Source: Actinomycetales bacterium
GTDB taxonomy: Bacteria; Actinomycetota; Actinomycetes; Actinomycetales; Cellulomonadaceae
Length of the DNA stretch: 64,000 nucleotides
Assembly (NCBI GenBank): GCA_020444245.1
Contig: JAHLLI010000010.1
Span: 62,001-126,000 of the forward strand
Direction: 5' to 3'
The notes beneath the pieces were generated by a model, which saw only the letters and a list, made by a program, of their open reading frames with translations, did not search any database and was not told where the DNA came from. A program made the translations under genes and the position numbers. Positions 26,001 through 35,658 of this stretch are shown one piece after another. Numbering within the stretch: the stretch's first letter is position 1; each line of letters begins with the position of its first letter.

Positions 26001-27116
26001 CTACCCGAGATGTCCCACGGTGCCAGGTGCCCCGCCCATGGCCAGCCCTGTGATCGTGGAGGCCAGCCCGCGGTTGTGTGCCCCTGCAACGACGAGGGCC
26101 GTGACCGCCCTACGGTGCCGGTAGCCAGTTGCGGCCCATCGGAGCCGACGAAGCCGGCGACCCAGGCGCACCTGCATGGCGTGGCGGTAGGCGGGAAGGG
26201 CCGCGCCCGGAGCCGCGACGGCAGCTCGCCCGGCCAGCATCCCGGAGATGAGGGCCGTGTGTACGCCTTCCCCGGTGAGTGGGTCGACGAGGGCGGCCGC
26301 GTCGCCCACGAGGAGCACCCGCCCGAGGCCGAGACGGGGGCCACCGCTCGAGAGCGGGAGCAGGCGACCCGAGAGGCTGGCCGGGTCCACGGCCGCATCG
26401 CCGAACTGGGCATGCAGCGCCTCGACGAGGGTCAGGCGGGTCGGACAGGTGGTGACGTCGAAGGTCCCCACCCCGACGTTCGTGAAGGTGTCCGAGTGGA
26501 ACGCCCAACCGTATGCGGGCCACAGTCGACCCGGGATGAAACGGACGTCCAGACCACCTTGGCCGGGCCGACCGGGACCGTACCCGCGTATCGCCAGGCC
26601 GGTCTGCCGCCGCGGATGTGCACCGAGGCCGATGCTGGCGCGCACGCTCGACCCTGCGCCGTCGGCGCCGACCACCACACGGGCCCGCCATCGCTCGTCC
26701 ACGAGCACGTACCCGTCCTCCACGGCCAGGCGCCGCACGCGTGCACGCAGGAGCTCTGCCCCGTGCGCGACAGCCGCGGCGGCGAGGCGTGCGTCCAGAA
26801 CCCGTCGCGGCAGCAGGTACGCCGAGCGCGGCAGCGTTGAGGACAGGCGTGGGGCCCCGGCCGGAGCCGTGATGGTGAAGCCGTCGATGGGGAAGGCGTC
26901 GCGTAGCACCTCCGACACTCCGAGCTCTCGAAGGGTCGCGGCGGCTGACCACGTGAGCCCATCACCGCAGGCCTTGTCGCGGGGGAACGCAGCCCGGTCG
27001 ACCAGCGCTACCCGCGCAGCGGGCGCCGCTTGCAGAGCGGCGAGCGCCGCGGCCGAGCCCGCCGGCCCGGCGCCTACGACCAGCAGGTCGTAGGGCTGCA
27101 CGTTCTGAGCACTCAT
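26001..27116 (-). CDS. Geranylgeranyl-reductase-family flavoprotein
   Basis: 371 aa from ATG 27116. FAD-binding GxGxxG motif in YDLLVVGAGPAGSAAALAAL, the family motif VDRAAFPRDKACGDGL, then VVVGADGAGSSVRASIGL and VLLVGDAAALVDPLTGEGVHTALISG. The family saturates isoprenoid chains of membrane lipids or quinones; MenJ of mycobacteria, which reduces menaquinone, is a member. Here it may modify the quinone used by cytochrome b or the complex-I-like proteins. Converges with the sensor kinase gene. Confidence 0.88.
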   Translation of the reverse strand: MSAQNVQPYDLLVVGAGPAGSAAALAALQAAPAARVALVDRAAFPRDKACGDGLTWSAAATLRELGVSEVLRDAFPIDGFTITAPAGAPRLSSTLPRSAYLLPRRVLDARLAAAAVAHGAELLRARVRRLAVEDGYVLVDERWRARVVVGADGAGSSVRASIGLGAHPRRQTGLAIRGYGPGRPGQGGLDVRFIPGRLWPAYGWAFHSDTFTNVGVGTFDVTTCPTRLTLVEALHAQFGDAAVDPASLSGRLLPLSSGGPRLGLGRVLLVGDAAALVDPLTGEGVHTALISGMLAGRAAVAAPGAALPAYRHAMQVRLGRRLRRLRWAATGYRHRRAVTALVVAGAHNRGLASTITGLAMGGAPGTVGHLG

Positions 27117-27242
27117 GTCTGCTCCTGTTCGGGCCCTTCGCACCCGAGATGACGGTGGTCCAAGGTCGCCGGGCCGCCGAGACCATCCCCATCATCGGCG
27201 AGCCCCGCGCCCCGCGCCTCGGGACGTCGCGGCCGTCTCGGA

Positions 27243-28104
27243 TCAGGGGAGAGCTGATGGCGCATTGTGTTCAGCGGCATGTTTGCGAGGCTGCACCACC
27301 ACCCACATCGCGACCAGCACGCCGCCAAGGCCTGCCGCGGTCCACCCGGTGGGCATTGCGCCGAAGGCCGCGGCAGACAGTGCAATCCCGAACACGGGGG
27401 GTGAGGAAGGTCCACGTGGTCAGGACGTCGAGGCGCGAGCGGCGCGCCTCGACGAACCAGGCCACAGTGGTGCCCGCCGTGCCCAGCAGACCAAGGAACA
27501 GCAGGAGCAGGATGAACCGGGGCGTCCAGGCGATCACCGGAGCTCCTTCCACCGCCGCGGCGAGCGCGGCGAGTGCAGCTCCCCCGATGAGCAGATGCCA
27601 TCCTGTGAACATCATCACGTCCAGGTGGCCCAGACGCCTCGAGAGCAGGGTCCCGGCGGTGATCGCCGCGGCGGAGAGCAGCGCGAGCCCGGCACCGCTG
27701 CCACCACCACCGGGAACGGCGACGAGCACGAGCCCCGTGAAGCCGACCGAGAGCGCCACAGCGATGCGGACGGAGGGCTTCTCACCGAAGAGCCACCACG
27801 CCGGTAGCACGATCAGCAGGGGTTGGGCGTTGGCGAGCACCGCCGCTGTACCGGTGGCCAGTCCCGCGACGCTGGCGAACATGGTCGCGAACGCCAACGT
27901 CACGTTGACCAACCCGAGCACCGTGATCCGCGCCCAGTCCCGCGCCCCCGACGGGCCAGGGCGGTGCTGGACCGCCCCCAGAGCCAGCAGGGCAGCCCCT
28001 GCGAGCAGGGCCCGCATGGTCGGATACCACAGAACTGGCGCGTCCCGCAAGCCCCACTCGATCGCCACGAGGCATGCGGCCAGGGCTGCGGTGATCCCCA
28101 CCAT
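27243..28104 (-). pseudogene. EamA transporter, frameshifted in a run of C
   Basis: Paralogue of the transporter at 15882 (same GLRDAP, AAVLANAQPLLIVLPAWWLFGE, VPGGGGSGAGLALLSAAAITAGTLL). The reading is intact from ATG 28104 to LTTWTFLTP, where six G on the + strand (27396-27401) put it out of frame; removing one base restores VFGIALSAAAFGAMPTGWT and a stop at 27243. The final helix is lost in the shifted product, whose frame is open to 27271. Homopolymer length makes a sequencing error possible. Follows the second CPD ATPase with 34 bases between. Confidence 0.85.
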
Positions 28105-28138
28105 GCGCCGCGGCCTGGGGGGCCGCAGCGCCCGACCG

Positions 28139-30556
28139 TCATCTCCCGGTGCCCGCGGGCAGCGGGGCCGTGGGCTCCACGTCTCGGGCGACAGGCTGTG
28201 ACGCGGCCGGGCCGTGATGCTGGGGCAGTCGTAGCCGCTTGAGCAGCAAGGCGTTGACTGCGACGATCAGCGACGAGCCCGACATCGTCAGTGCTGCGAT
28301 CTCCGGGCTCAGGCCCAGCCCGAACGCAGGGTAGAAGACCCCGGCTGCGATGGGCAGGGCGATGGCGTTGTATCCGATGGCCCAGCCCAGGTTCTGCCGC
28401 ATCTTGCGAAGCGTGCCCTTGCCGATCCGCAGCGCGACGGGGACGTCCAGGGGATCCGAACGCATCAGCACGAGGTCTGCGGTCTCGACGGCGACGTCCG
28501 TCCCGGCACCGATGGCTACGCCGATGTCGGCGGTGGCCAGCGCTGGGGCGTCGTTGACGCCGTCGCCGACCATGGCAACCTTCTTCCCGGCTCGTTGCAG
28601 CTCGGTGACCTTGTCGGCCTTGTCCGCGGGCAGCACCTCCGCGATGACGGTGTCGATGCCGAGCTGCCCAGCGATCCGGCGAGCCGTGGCCTCGTTGTCG
28701 CCGGTGAGCATGACGACCTCGACGCCCATCTCGTGCAGAGCGGCCACCGCCGCGGCGGCGGTCTCACGCGGGGCGTCGGCGAGGGCGATGACAGCAACCG
28801 CGCGCCCGTCCACCGCGACGAGAACCGCGGTGCGCCCGACGCCCGCAAGCTCGTCGCGAACCCCGGCGAGCTTCCCGAGGTCGACGCCTTCCGCGGCCAT
28901 CAACCGGCGGTTGCCCACCACCACCCGGCGGCGCCGCACTGTGGCGACGGCGCCGTGCCCGGCCACGTTGCGGAAGTCCGATGCCGGATGGACCGGGACG
29001 TCCGCCTCCTCGGCCCGGGCCACGACCGCGCGGGCCAGGGGATGCTCCGACTCCCGCTCGACAGCCGCGACCAGCGCGAGCACTTCGTCCTCGCCCATCG
29101 CTGCCGTGACGATGTCAGTGACCTCGGGCTGCCCCCGGGTCAGGGTGCCGGTCTTGTCCATCACCACGGTGTCGATCCGCGCGGAGGTCTCCAGCGCGGT
29201 GGCGTTCTTGAACAGGACCCCCCGTCTGGCGCCCAGCCCGGTGCCTACCATGATCGCCGTCGGCGTCGCCAGGCCTAAGGCGTCCGGGCAGGTGATTACC
29301 ACGACGGTGATCGCGAAGAGGATCGCCGCGGGCACGCCCGCCCCGGCAAGAAGCCACACCAGGAACGTGCCGGTGCCACCGATGAGAGCGACGAGTACCA
29401 ACCAGAACGCCGCCCGATCGGCCTGTCGCTGCCCAGGGGCCTTGGAGTTCTGCGCCTCCTGGACCATCGCCACGATCTGTGCGAGGGCGGTGTCCTCCCC
29501 GACCTTGGTCGCTCGTGCCCGCAGGGCGCCCGAGACGTTGATCGAGGCGCCGATGATCTCCGCCCCCGGCGCCTTGCTCACCGGCATGGACTCTCCGGTC
29601 ACCATGGACTCGTCGACCTCGGACTCACCGGCCTCGACGACGGCGTCCACCGGGACCTTCGCGCCGGGTCGCACCAGCAGCAGGTCGCCGACGACGACCT
29701 CAGCGGTCGGGATCTCGATCTCGGTGCCCTCGCGGAGCACGACGGCCTTTGGCGGGGCCATCTCGAGCAGCGTGCGCACAGCGTCGTTGGCCCCACCCCG
29801 GGCACGCATCTCGAACCAGTGGCCCAGCAGCACGAAGGACGCCAGCACCGTCGCGGCTTCGTAGAACACGTCGCCGCCACCCGTGAGGGTGACGACCAGG
29901 CTGTAGAGCCAGCCGGCGCCGATCGCGACGGCGACCAGCACCATCATGTCCAACGTCCGCGCCCGGAGCGCTCGGTAGGCGCCGTCGAAGAAGATCCAAC
30001 CCGAGTAGAAGATCACCGGCAGGGACAGGACCAGCGCGAAGACGTCGTCGCGCAGGCCGAACGGCGCGGGAGCCGCGAAACCGAGGAAGTCTCGTCCGAT
30101 CGGCGACCACAATGTCACCGGAACCGCGAAGATCAGCGCCACCAGGAACCGGTTGCGCATGTCGCGGACCATGTCCTCCATCGACCCGCCGCCGTGGTGG
30201 CCGCCGTGCCCCATCACTTCCTGCGCCGAGCGACCGCCTCCATCGTGCTCGGCGTGGGCGGCGTGCCCGGCGTGGGCGTCGTGCCCAGCGTGGGCCCGCT
30301 TGGGCTCATCCATCGGGGCGCAGACGTGCTGCGGCACTGACCGACCCTCGCAGTGATACCCGCACTCTTCGACCCAACCCACCAGCTGAGCCACCGAGGT
30401 CCGCTCCGGGTCGTACGTCACCGTCGCAGTCTGCGACGCCGCACTCGCCTGAACGGCCTGCACACCGGGACGGCGCAGCAGCGTGTTCTCGATGACCGGC
30501 TCGGAGGTGGCCCAGTACAGGCCTCCGACCTGCACGACAATCGTCTGACTCTTCAT
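28139..30556 (-). CDS. P1B-type metal ATPase with CPD membrane motif (second copy)
   Basis: 805 aa, colinear with the ATPase at 16924. N-terminal HMA-like fold lacks CxxC (LYWATSEPVIENTLLRRPGV). Cys/His linker (CGYHCEGRSVPQHVC, HAGHDAHAGHAAHAEH). Membrane motif ITCPDALGLATP near residue 422, DKTGTLTRGQP near 467, [55 protein letters not shown]. Probably the same soft-metal export role. It has its own good ribosome site (GAAGGGAAG) but no CsoR operator or box in the 94 bases upstream, so it may be transcribed together with the GAPDH gene. Confidence 0.88.
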   Translation of the reverse strand: MKSQTIVVQVGGLYWATSEPVIENTLLRRPGVQAVQASAASQTATVTYDPERTSVAQLVGWVEECGYHCEGRSVPQHVCAPMDEPKRAHAGHDAHAGHAAHAEHDGGGRSAQEVMGHGGHHGGGSMEDMVRDMRNRFLVALIFAVPVTLWSPIGRDFLGFAAPAPFGLRDDVFALVLSLPVIFYSGWIFFDGAYRALRARTLDMMVLVAVAIGAGWLYSLVVTLTGGGDVFYEAATVLASFVLLGHWFEMRARGGANDAVRTLLEMAPPKAVVLREGTEIEIPTAEVVVGDLLLVRPGAKVPVDAVVEAGESEVDESMVTGESMPVSKAPGAEIIGASINVSGALRARATKVGEDTALAQIVAMVQEAQNSKAPGQRQADRAAFWLVLVALIGGTGTFLVWLLAGAGVPAAILFAITVVVITCPDALGLATPTAIMVGTGLGARRGVLFKNATALETSARIDTVVMDKTGTLTRGQPEVTDIVTAAMGEDEVLALVAAVERESEHPLARAVVARAEEADVPVHPASDFRNVAGHGAVATVRRRRVVVGNRRLMAAEGVDLGKLAGVRDELAGVGRTAVLVAVDGRAVAVIALADAPRETAAAAVAALHEMGVEVVMLTGDNEATARRIAGQLGIDTVIAEVLPADKADKVTELQRAGKKVAMVGDGVNDAPALATADIGVAIGAGTDVAVETADLVLMRSDPLDVPVALRIGKGTLRKMRQNLGWAIGYNAIALPIAAGVFYPAFGLGLSPEIAALTMSGSSLIVAVNALLLKRLRLPQHHGPAASQPVARDVEPTAPLPAGTGR

Positions 30557-30650
30557 GGTGAACGCTTCCCTTCAACTCCCGGATGGCCGACCAGCACGTC
30601 GCACGGGCCCGGACGCCGCCGAGTCCGTGCGACGTGCCTCACCGGCGCCA

Positions 30651-31697
30651 CTACGCGCCGACCGTGGCGGGCAGGAACTCCTGGCGAATCCCGAGGACCT
30701 CGTCGGTCAGTGCTATGGAGCTGGCGCCGTCGCTCACCGTGCCGCTCAGTGCACGGACGGCGTCGATCGTCTCGGGGACGACGATGGCCTCGTTGTAGAC
30801 CTGGTAGGTCAGATACGCCTCGTCCCCCTGGACGCTGAGGACGTCCTCCCACAGCGCGACCTCCCACATGTCCCCTCGGGGCCGGCCCAGGTCGCGCATG
30901 AGCTCGACGGTCGTGTTGAGCGCGGTCAGGCCGTCGGCCATGCGGACGAATGCGATGCGCGGCGCCGCCCGCAGAGCACCGAGGACCTCCTCCCGGGAGG
31001 TCGGGCGCGTCAGCTGCAGCGTCCAGAAGTGCTGGTGGGTCTGGGTGTGGGACGCCTTGGCGGCGATGGTCACCACGTCCAGCTCGGGCCGTACCGTCGT
31101 GGCGTCCGGGCCCTGGTGTGAGGGTATGGCGGCTTCGGGGGCCATCGTGTTCATGATCCCGCCCAGGTGCGACTCGCCGGGATCGGTGGCCCGCCGGATG
31201 AGCACGCCACGTGCACGGGCAAGCAGTCCGGCGTCCTGCAGTGCACCAAGGACACGAACCACGCTGGTGGTGTTGCAGGAGACCACCCGGGTCATGTCCC
31301 TGCCCACGGCGGTGGCGTAGTTCGCCTGGGCGACGAAGGAGTGCCCGGTGGTGGCGTGGGACTCCCCACCCTGGAGGACCGCCTTGACTCCGGCCGCCCG
31401 GTAGCCGGGCAGGTTGGCCGCGGCGACCCGCTTCGGTGTGGTGTCCACGACGACGTCGACCCGTCCGAGCAGGTCGCCGAGGTTGCCGGCCACCGGCAAG
31501 CCGACCGCGGACATCGCACCTGCGGCTGCCTCGGTGGCCCCGTACACCGCGATGCCGAGTCCGACCGCGGTGCGGACCCGCCAATCCGTGGCGATGTCGG
31601 CGACGCCCACCAGATCCATGTCCGGCATCGCACGCACCGCGTCCGCGACCCGCTTACCGATCACACCGTATCCGTTGACGGCAACTCGAATGGTCAT
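30651..31697 (-). CDS. Archaeal-type (type II) glyceraldehyde-3-phosphate dehydrogenase
   Basis: 348 aa from ATG 31697. Rossmann start MTIRVAVNGYGVIGKRVADAV, catalytic Cys in VVSCNTTSVVRVL, and the type II text RRATDPGESHLGGIMNTM with HQGPDATTV. Type II enzymes oxidise glyceraldehyde 3-phosphate with NADP or NAD and are typical of archaea, with few bacterial copies. It lies inside a metal-resistance block between a CsoR gene and a metal ATPase. A role as a GAPDH that resists copper or other thiol-reactive metals is an idea, not shown by the sequence. Confidence 0.85.
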   Translation of the reverse strand: MTIRVAVNGYGVIGKRVADAVRAMPDMDLVGVADIATDWRVRTAVGLGIAVYGATEAAAGAMSAVGLPVAGNLGDLLGRVDVVVDTTPKRVAAANLPGYRAAGVKAVLQGGESHATTGHSFVAQANYATAVGRDMTRVVSCNTTSVVRVLGALQDAGLLARARGVLIRRATDPGESHLGGIMNTMAPEAAIPSHQGPDATTVRPELDVVTIAAKASHTQTHQHFWTLQLTRPTSREEVLGALRAAPRIAFVRMADGLTALNTTVELMRDLGRPRGDMWEVALWEDVLSVQGDEAYLTYQVYNEAIVVPETIDAVRALSGTVSDGASSIALTDEVLGIRQEFLPATVGA

Positions 31698-31769
31698 CGA
31701 CTCTCCGTTCCTCACACAACCTCACCGGTCTCGCGTGCCGGCGCTGGGCCAGGGTGCTGGCCTCGTCCC

Positions 31770-32048
31770 TCAGCTACGAACCAGACGCGCGATCGCGTCT
31801 GCAGCCTCCTTGAGCTTGCTTTCCTGGGCGGTCCCGCCGATGCGGGCGGCATCGACGAGGCAGTGGCTCATGTGAGCCTCCAACCGGTCCAGGGCCACGC
31901 ACTGCAGGGCGTGGTTGGCATCGGAGACCTCCGTCATGATGCCGATGCAGTACGTGTCCTTCTCGACCATGCGGGCGATCCCCCGGACCTGGCCCTCGAT
32001 CCGGCGAAGCTGCACGTGCGTGTCGTTCGCCGTCGGCGAGCTGGTCAT
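31770..32048 (-). CDS. csoR: CsoR-family copper repressor 1
   Basis: 92 aa from ATG 32048 (the longer frame adds only Pro/Arg text). All-helical CsoR fold with QLRRIEGQVRGIARMVEKDTYCIGIMTEV and the Cu(I) ligand set Cys34, His59, Cys63 (TYC; AHMSHC). Apo-CsoR binds G/C-tract palindromes such as those marked here and lets go when Cu(I) binds. It lies 40 bases after the cupredoxin-ATPase fusion and is presumably transcribed from operator F at 35277. Confidence 0.9.
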   Translation of the reverse strand: MTSSPTANDTHVQLRRIEGQVRGIARMVEKDTYCIGIMTEVSDANHALQCVALDRLEAHMSHCLVDAARIGGTAQESKLKEAADAIARLVRS

Positions 32049-32088
32049 CGTTCCTCCTGGACCGGGCGGGCGGGCGGCATCCATCGGC

Positions 32089-34881
32089 TCAGTGCGCCCC
32101 TGCGGCGGTGTACGCGGCCGGGTCGGCCTGGAAGCTCGCCGCGCAGTGGGCGGAGCAGAAGTAGTAGGTGCCACCCTCGTGCTCGGCGCTGCCCGCCGCG
32201 GACGTGGGGTCGATGCTCATCCCGCAGACAGGGTCGGTGACCGTGCGCGGGTCGGCGGCACTCTCGGGCATCTGCTCCTCCACCCCTTCATCGCGCCCGA
32301 CCTCCACCACCGGTTCGATGGCTGGGACGTGGGCGATGTCGGGGACGGCTGGCGGGGTGAAGCCGCGCAGCCGGTTGGCGTTGGTCACCACTGACAGCGA
32401 GGACAGCGCCATCGCCACCGCGGCGATGATCGGGCTGAGCATCCAGCCCAGCGCCGGATACAGGGCGCCTGCGGCGATCGGGATGCCGATTCCGTTGTAG
32501 AGGAACGCGAACACGAGGTTCTGGTGGATGTTGCGCATCGTGGCGCGCGACAGGTCCACAGCTGTGACCAGCCCGGACAGGGCACCCGAGACCAGGGTGA
32601 TGTCGGAGGACTCGATCGCCACGTCCGTGCCGGTGCCGATGGCCGAGCCGACGTCGGCCTGGGCAAGGGCAGGGGCGTCGTTGATCCCGTCGCCGACCAT
32701 GCCGACCACGCGGCCCTCGCCCTGCAACCGCTTCACCTCTGCGGCCTTGTGCTCGGGCATGACCTCGGCCACGACCCGCCGGATGCCGACCTGACGGGCG
32801 ATCGCCGCTGCGGTGGCCCGGTTGTCGCCGGTCATCATCACGACGTCGATCCCGCGGGCCTGCAGGGCGGCGACGGCGGCAGCGGAACCGTACTTGAGCG
32901 TGTCGGCCACGCCGACCACCCCGGCGAAACGGCCGTCCACGACCGCGATCATGGGCGTCTTGCCGACGTTCGCCAATGACTCGACGTCTGCGACGCCGAC
33001 CGAGGACCCCGCGGCGGCGACCAGCCGACGGTTTCCGACGAGCACCTCCCGGCCCTCGACGAAGGCCCGGACGCCCTGGCCGGTCACCGAGTCGAAGGCT
33101 GTCGCCTCGGGAAGCTGGAGGCCGCGCTCGACGGCTCCGGCCACGATGGCCGTCGCCAGCGGGTGCTCCGAGGACCGCTCCACGGACGCCACGAGCCTCA
33201 GGAGTTCGGTCTCGGTGAACCCCTCGGCCGGCAGCACGTCCGTCAGCGCCGGCGCCCCCTTCGTGATGGTGCCGGTCTTGTCGAGCACCACGGTGTTGAG
33301 CTTGTGCGCCGTCTCCAACGCCTCGGCGGACCGGATGAGGATGCCCGCCGTGGCGCCCTTGCCGGTGCCGACCGTGATCGACATCGGCGTGGCGAGGCCC
33401 AACGCGCACGGGCAGGCGATGATCAGGACCGACACACCTGCCACGAGCGCGAGGACGAACGCCGGCGGTGGGCCGAACAGCGCCCAGGCGACGGAGGCCC
33501 AGATCGCGATGAAGATCACTGCGGGCACGAAGTAGCTGGAGACCTTGTCGGCCAGCCGCTGGATCGGCGCCCTGGAGCCCTGCGCCTCGCGGACCAGCTT
33601 GATGATCTGCGCCAGCATCGTCTCGGCGCCGACCTTCGTGGCGGTGTACCGGAACGAGCCGGTCTGGTTGATGGTGGCGCCGATGACCGTGTCGCCGATC
33701 CTCTTGGTGACCGGGATCGGCTCGCCCGTGACCATCGACTCGTCGACGGCGGACGTGCCCTCGGACACCTCACCGTCCACCGGCAGCTTCTCGCCGGGGC
33801 GGACCACGACACTGTCGCCGACGACCACGTCGTCGATGGGCACCTCGCGTTCCACACCGGCACGGACCACCCGCGCGGTGCGTGGCTGCAGGCCGATCAG
33901 CGTGCGGATCGCCTCGCCGGTGCCGGCCTTCGCCTTGGTCTCCATCATCCGGCCCAGCAGGATCAGCGTGATGATGACCCCGACTGCCTCGAAGTAGACC
34001 TCACGCGCGTTCTCCGGCACCACCGTGGGGATGAAGGTCACCACCAGGCTGTAGCCGTAGGCAGCGATGGTGCCCAGTGTGATCAAGGAGTTCATGTCCG
34101 CTGTGCGGTGGGACAGCGCCAGCCAGCCGGTCTTGTGGATCGGCCATCCCGTCCAGAGGAACACCGGGGTGATCAGGATCAGCTGGACGAACTGGTTCAT
34201 CATGATCGGGGGCACCCAGGTCACGCCGAACAACTCCTCCGCCATGACCGCGAACAGCACGGGCAGGGTGAGGACCGTGCCGAGGACCACTCGGTGACCC
34301 AGGTCCCTGATCTCCGCCGCTCGCTCGCGCGCCTCGGAGTCCTGGGAGTCCTCGACGTCCGCAGACGCCGCAGGCGCCTGCACCGCAGCAGCCGGCGGCC
34401 GCGCACCGTGGCTGTGGCCGTGCTCGGCCGCCACGGCGTCTCGGACGTGGGCGTCGGAGGCGCCGCGGACACCCCGAGCCGCTCCGTCCGTGTCCCCGGC
34501 CTCCGCGCCGCTCACGACGTTGATGCGGCCGCGCAGCATGTTCATGCCGCACGCGAAGGAGTACTCCCCCGGCTCGTCGGGAACGAACTCCACCGTCGTC
34601 GTCTCGTTCGCCGGCAGCAGCTGGTTGATCCTGAAGTCCGGGAGCACCACCCGTGACGAGCAGTCCCCGCTCTCCTGCCGGTCGAACGACAGCCGCACCG
34701 GCACACCGGCAACCACCTCGATGAAGTCGGGGGTGTAGCCGCCCTTGACCGTGACCGTGACGTGCTGCACCCCGTCGGCAACCGCTGCTCGGCTCGATCT
34801 CTTCGGTCCGAAGAAGAACCAGACGACGAACCCCGTCAGGAGCACAGCCCCACCGATGACTAGCCAGCTAACAGGTCCCAT
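32089..34881 (-). CDS. Cupredoxin / P1B-1 ATPase / YHS fusion protein
   Basis: 930 aa. ATG 34881 has a well-spaced GGGAGGT; an upstream GTG sits on that site. Domains: membrane helix 3-25; cupredoxin-like domain about 35-125 ([49 protein letters not shown]) with Cys and Met ligands; His-containing linker; ATPase with [11 protein letters not shown] in [15 protein letters not shown] near 491, DKTGTITKG near 532, [16 protein letters not shown]; a C-terminal YHS domain ([26 protein letters not shown]). No CxxC HMA domain in the protein; the separate HMA protein just upstream may serve. Cu(I) export is likely. Confidence 0.9.
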   Translation of the reverse strand: MGPVSWLVIGGAVLLTGFVVWFFFGPKRSSRAAVADGVQHVTVTVKGGYTPDFIEVVAGVPVRLSFDRQESGDCSSRVVLPDFRINQLLPANETTTVEFVPDEPGEYSFACGMNMLRGRINVVSGAEAGDTDGAARGVRGASDAHVRDAVAAEHGHSHGARPPAAAVQAPAASADVEDSQDSEARERAAEIRDLGHRVVLGTVLTLPVLFAVMAEELFGVTWVPPIMMNQFVQLILITPVFLWTGWPIHKTGWLALSHRTADMNSLITLGTIAAYGYSLVVTFIPTVVPENAREVYFEAVGVIITLILLGRMMETKAKAGTGEAIRTLIGLQPRTARVVRAGVEREVPIDDVVVGDSVVVRPGEKLPVDGEVSEGTSAVDESMVTGEPIPVTKRIGDTVIGATINQTGSFRYTATKVGAETMLAQIIKLVREAQGSRAPIQRLADKVSSYFVPAVIFIAIWASVAWALFGPPPAFVLALVAGVSVLIIACPCALGLATPMSITVGTGKGATAGILIRSAEALETAHKLNTVVLDKTGTITKGAPALTDVLPAEGFTETELLRLVASVERSSEHPLATAIVAGAVERGLQLPEATAFDSVTGQGVRAFVEGREVLVGNRRLVAAAGSSVGVADVESLANVGKTPMIAVVDGRFAGVVGVADTLKYGSAAAVAALQARGIDVVMMTGDNRATAAAIARQVGIRRVVAEVMPEHKAAEVKRLQGEGRVVGMVGDGINDAPALAQADVGSAIGTGTDVAIESSDITLVSGALSGLVTAVDLSRATMRNIHQNLVFAFLYNGIGIPIAAGALYPALGWMLSPIIAAVAMALSSLSVVTNANRLRGFTPPAVPDIAHVPAIEPVVEVGRDEGVEEQMPESAADPRTVTDPVCGMSIDPTSAAGSAEHEGGTYYFCSAHCAASFQADPAAYTAAGAH

Positions 34882-35221
34882 GACCCGCACCTCCCTCGAT
34901 CCCGTTTCGATCTACCCGCCGATTCACGAGCCCTGGCAGGTCCACACCATCGCGCTCCGTGCCGACCGACGTCCTCGCACCGTCACTGCCGCCGGCCCTG
35001 GGCCTCCCCGCTGCGAACTCGAAACCCGAAGCCCGGACGGCTTCGCGCACCCGGGCCGGCTCCACCCGCACCGGCGAGGCGATCCGCAGGCGTGAAGCGC
35101 CTCCCACCGCCAGGTCCACCGAGACCCTCCTCACACCCGCCAGTGCGCGGACCCGCTCCATCAGATGCGCCATGCACACGCCGCAGACAAGACCACGAAC
35201 GGCGTACGTCACAGTTCTCAT
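34868..35221 (-). CDS. HMA-domain metallochaperone-like protein
   Basis: 117 aa. Residues 1-70 form an HMA fold with the metal loop [13 protein letters not shown] (CxxC), related to CopZ. The remaining 45 residues are Gly/Arg-rich and end in GHGTC. The stop overlaps the start of the fusion ATPase by 14 bases, so the tail may mainly serve translational coupling. Probably delivers Cu(I) to that ATPase, which lacks its own HMA domain. First gene after CsoR operator F. Confidence 0.8.
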   Translation of the reverse strand: MRTVTYAVRGLVCGVCMAHLMERVRALAGVRRVSVDLAVGGASRLRIASPVRVEPARVREAVRASGFEFAAGRPRAGGSDGARTSVGTERDGVDLPGLVNRRVDRNGIEGGAGHGTC

Positions 35222-35276
35222 CGCCCCTCCACCCCCCAGGCGGGGTTCGGCGGGCCCGGTGGCCCGACAACTCCCG

Positions 35277-35293
35277 ATACCCCCCTAGGGTAC
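35277..35293. promoter_or_regulatory. CsoR-type operator F (HMA-ATPase-csoR operon)
   Basis: ATACCCCCCTAGGGTAC, inverted repeat with one weaker arm, 56 bases upstream of the HMA gene start. It would make CsoR 1 autoregulated. Confidence 0.65.
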
Positions 35294-35658
35294 CCACGCG
35301 TCCACAACGGATCAGGAAGCAATCGATGAAGGTTCGATGCATCCGAGGACTGGCGTCCTGGGCAGAGCCATCCCTCGCCGAACACCTCGGCTTGTGGCCC
35401 ATGGCACGCCAGGGCGCCGTCGGGCCAGCGCTCCGCTGCGAGCCGCGACCGGGACCGGCGCGGCCGGGCGGTCGACCTCCGTGATCGGGACGCTGTCGGC
35501 GCTGCGCGCGGATCGCGAAACGGGCCGCCCAGTCGTGCCATCGCTCCGCAGCCGCCGGCGCCCGGGGAGATCCGTGCCCATGCGTCGCTCCAGGTGGCCT
35601 CAGGACGTCATCGACAGTCCCGAGACGCCCCGTGTACGGGCAAAAGCCTCGCTCCCCG
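35294..35658. other. Region without a recognisable gene
   Basis: 365 bases between operator F and the lnt stop. Open frames exist on both strands but show only Arg/Pro-rich text typical of GC-rich shadows. The left end holds the weak box F. Confidence 0.5.
35327..35342. promoter_or_regulatory. Direct-repeat box F (weak)
   Basis: TGAAG-GTTCGA-TGCAT, 33 bases from operator F. Only the first half-site fits well; the shared GTTCGA spacer and position next to a CsoR operator support it. Confidence 0.4.
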
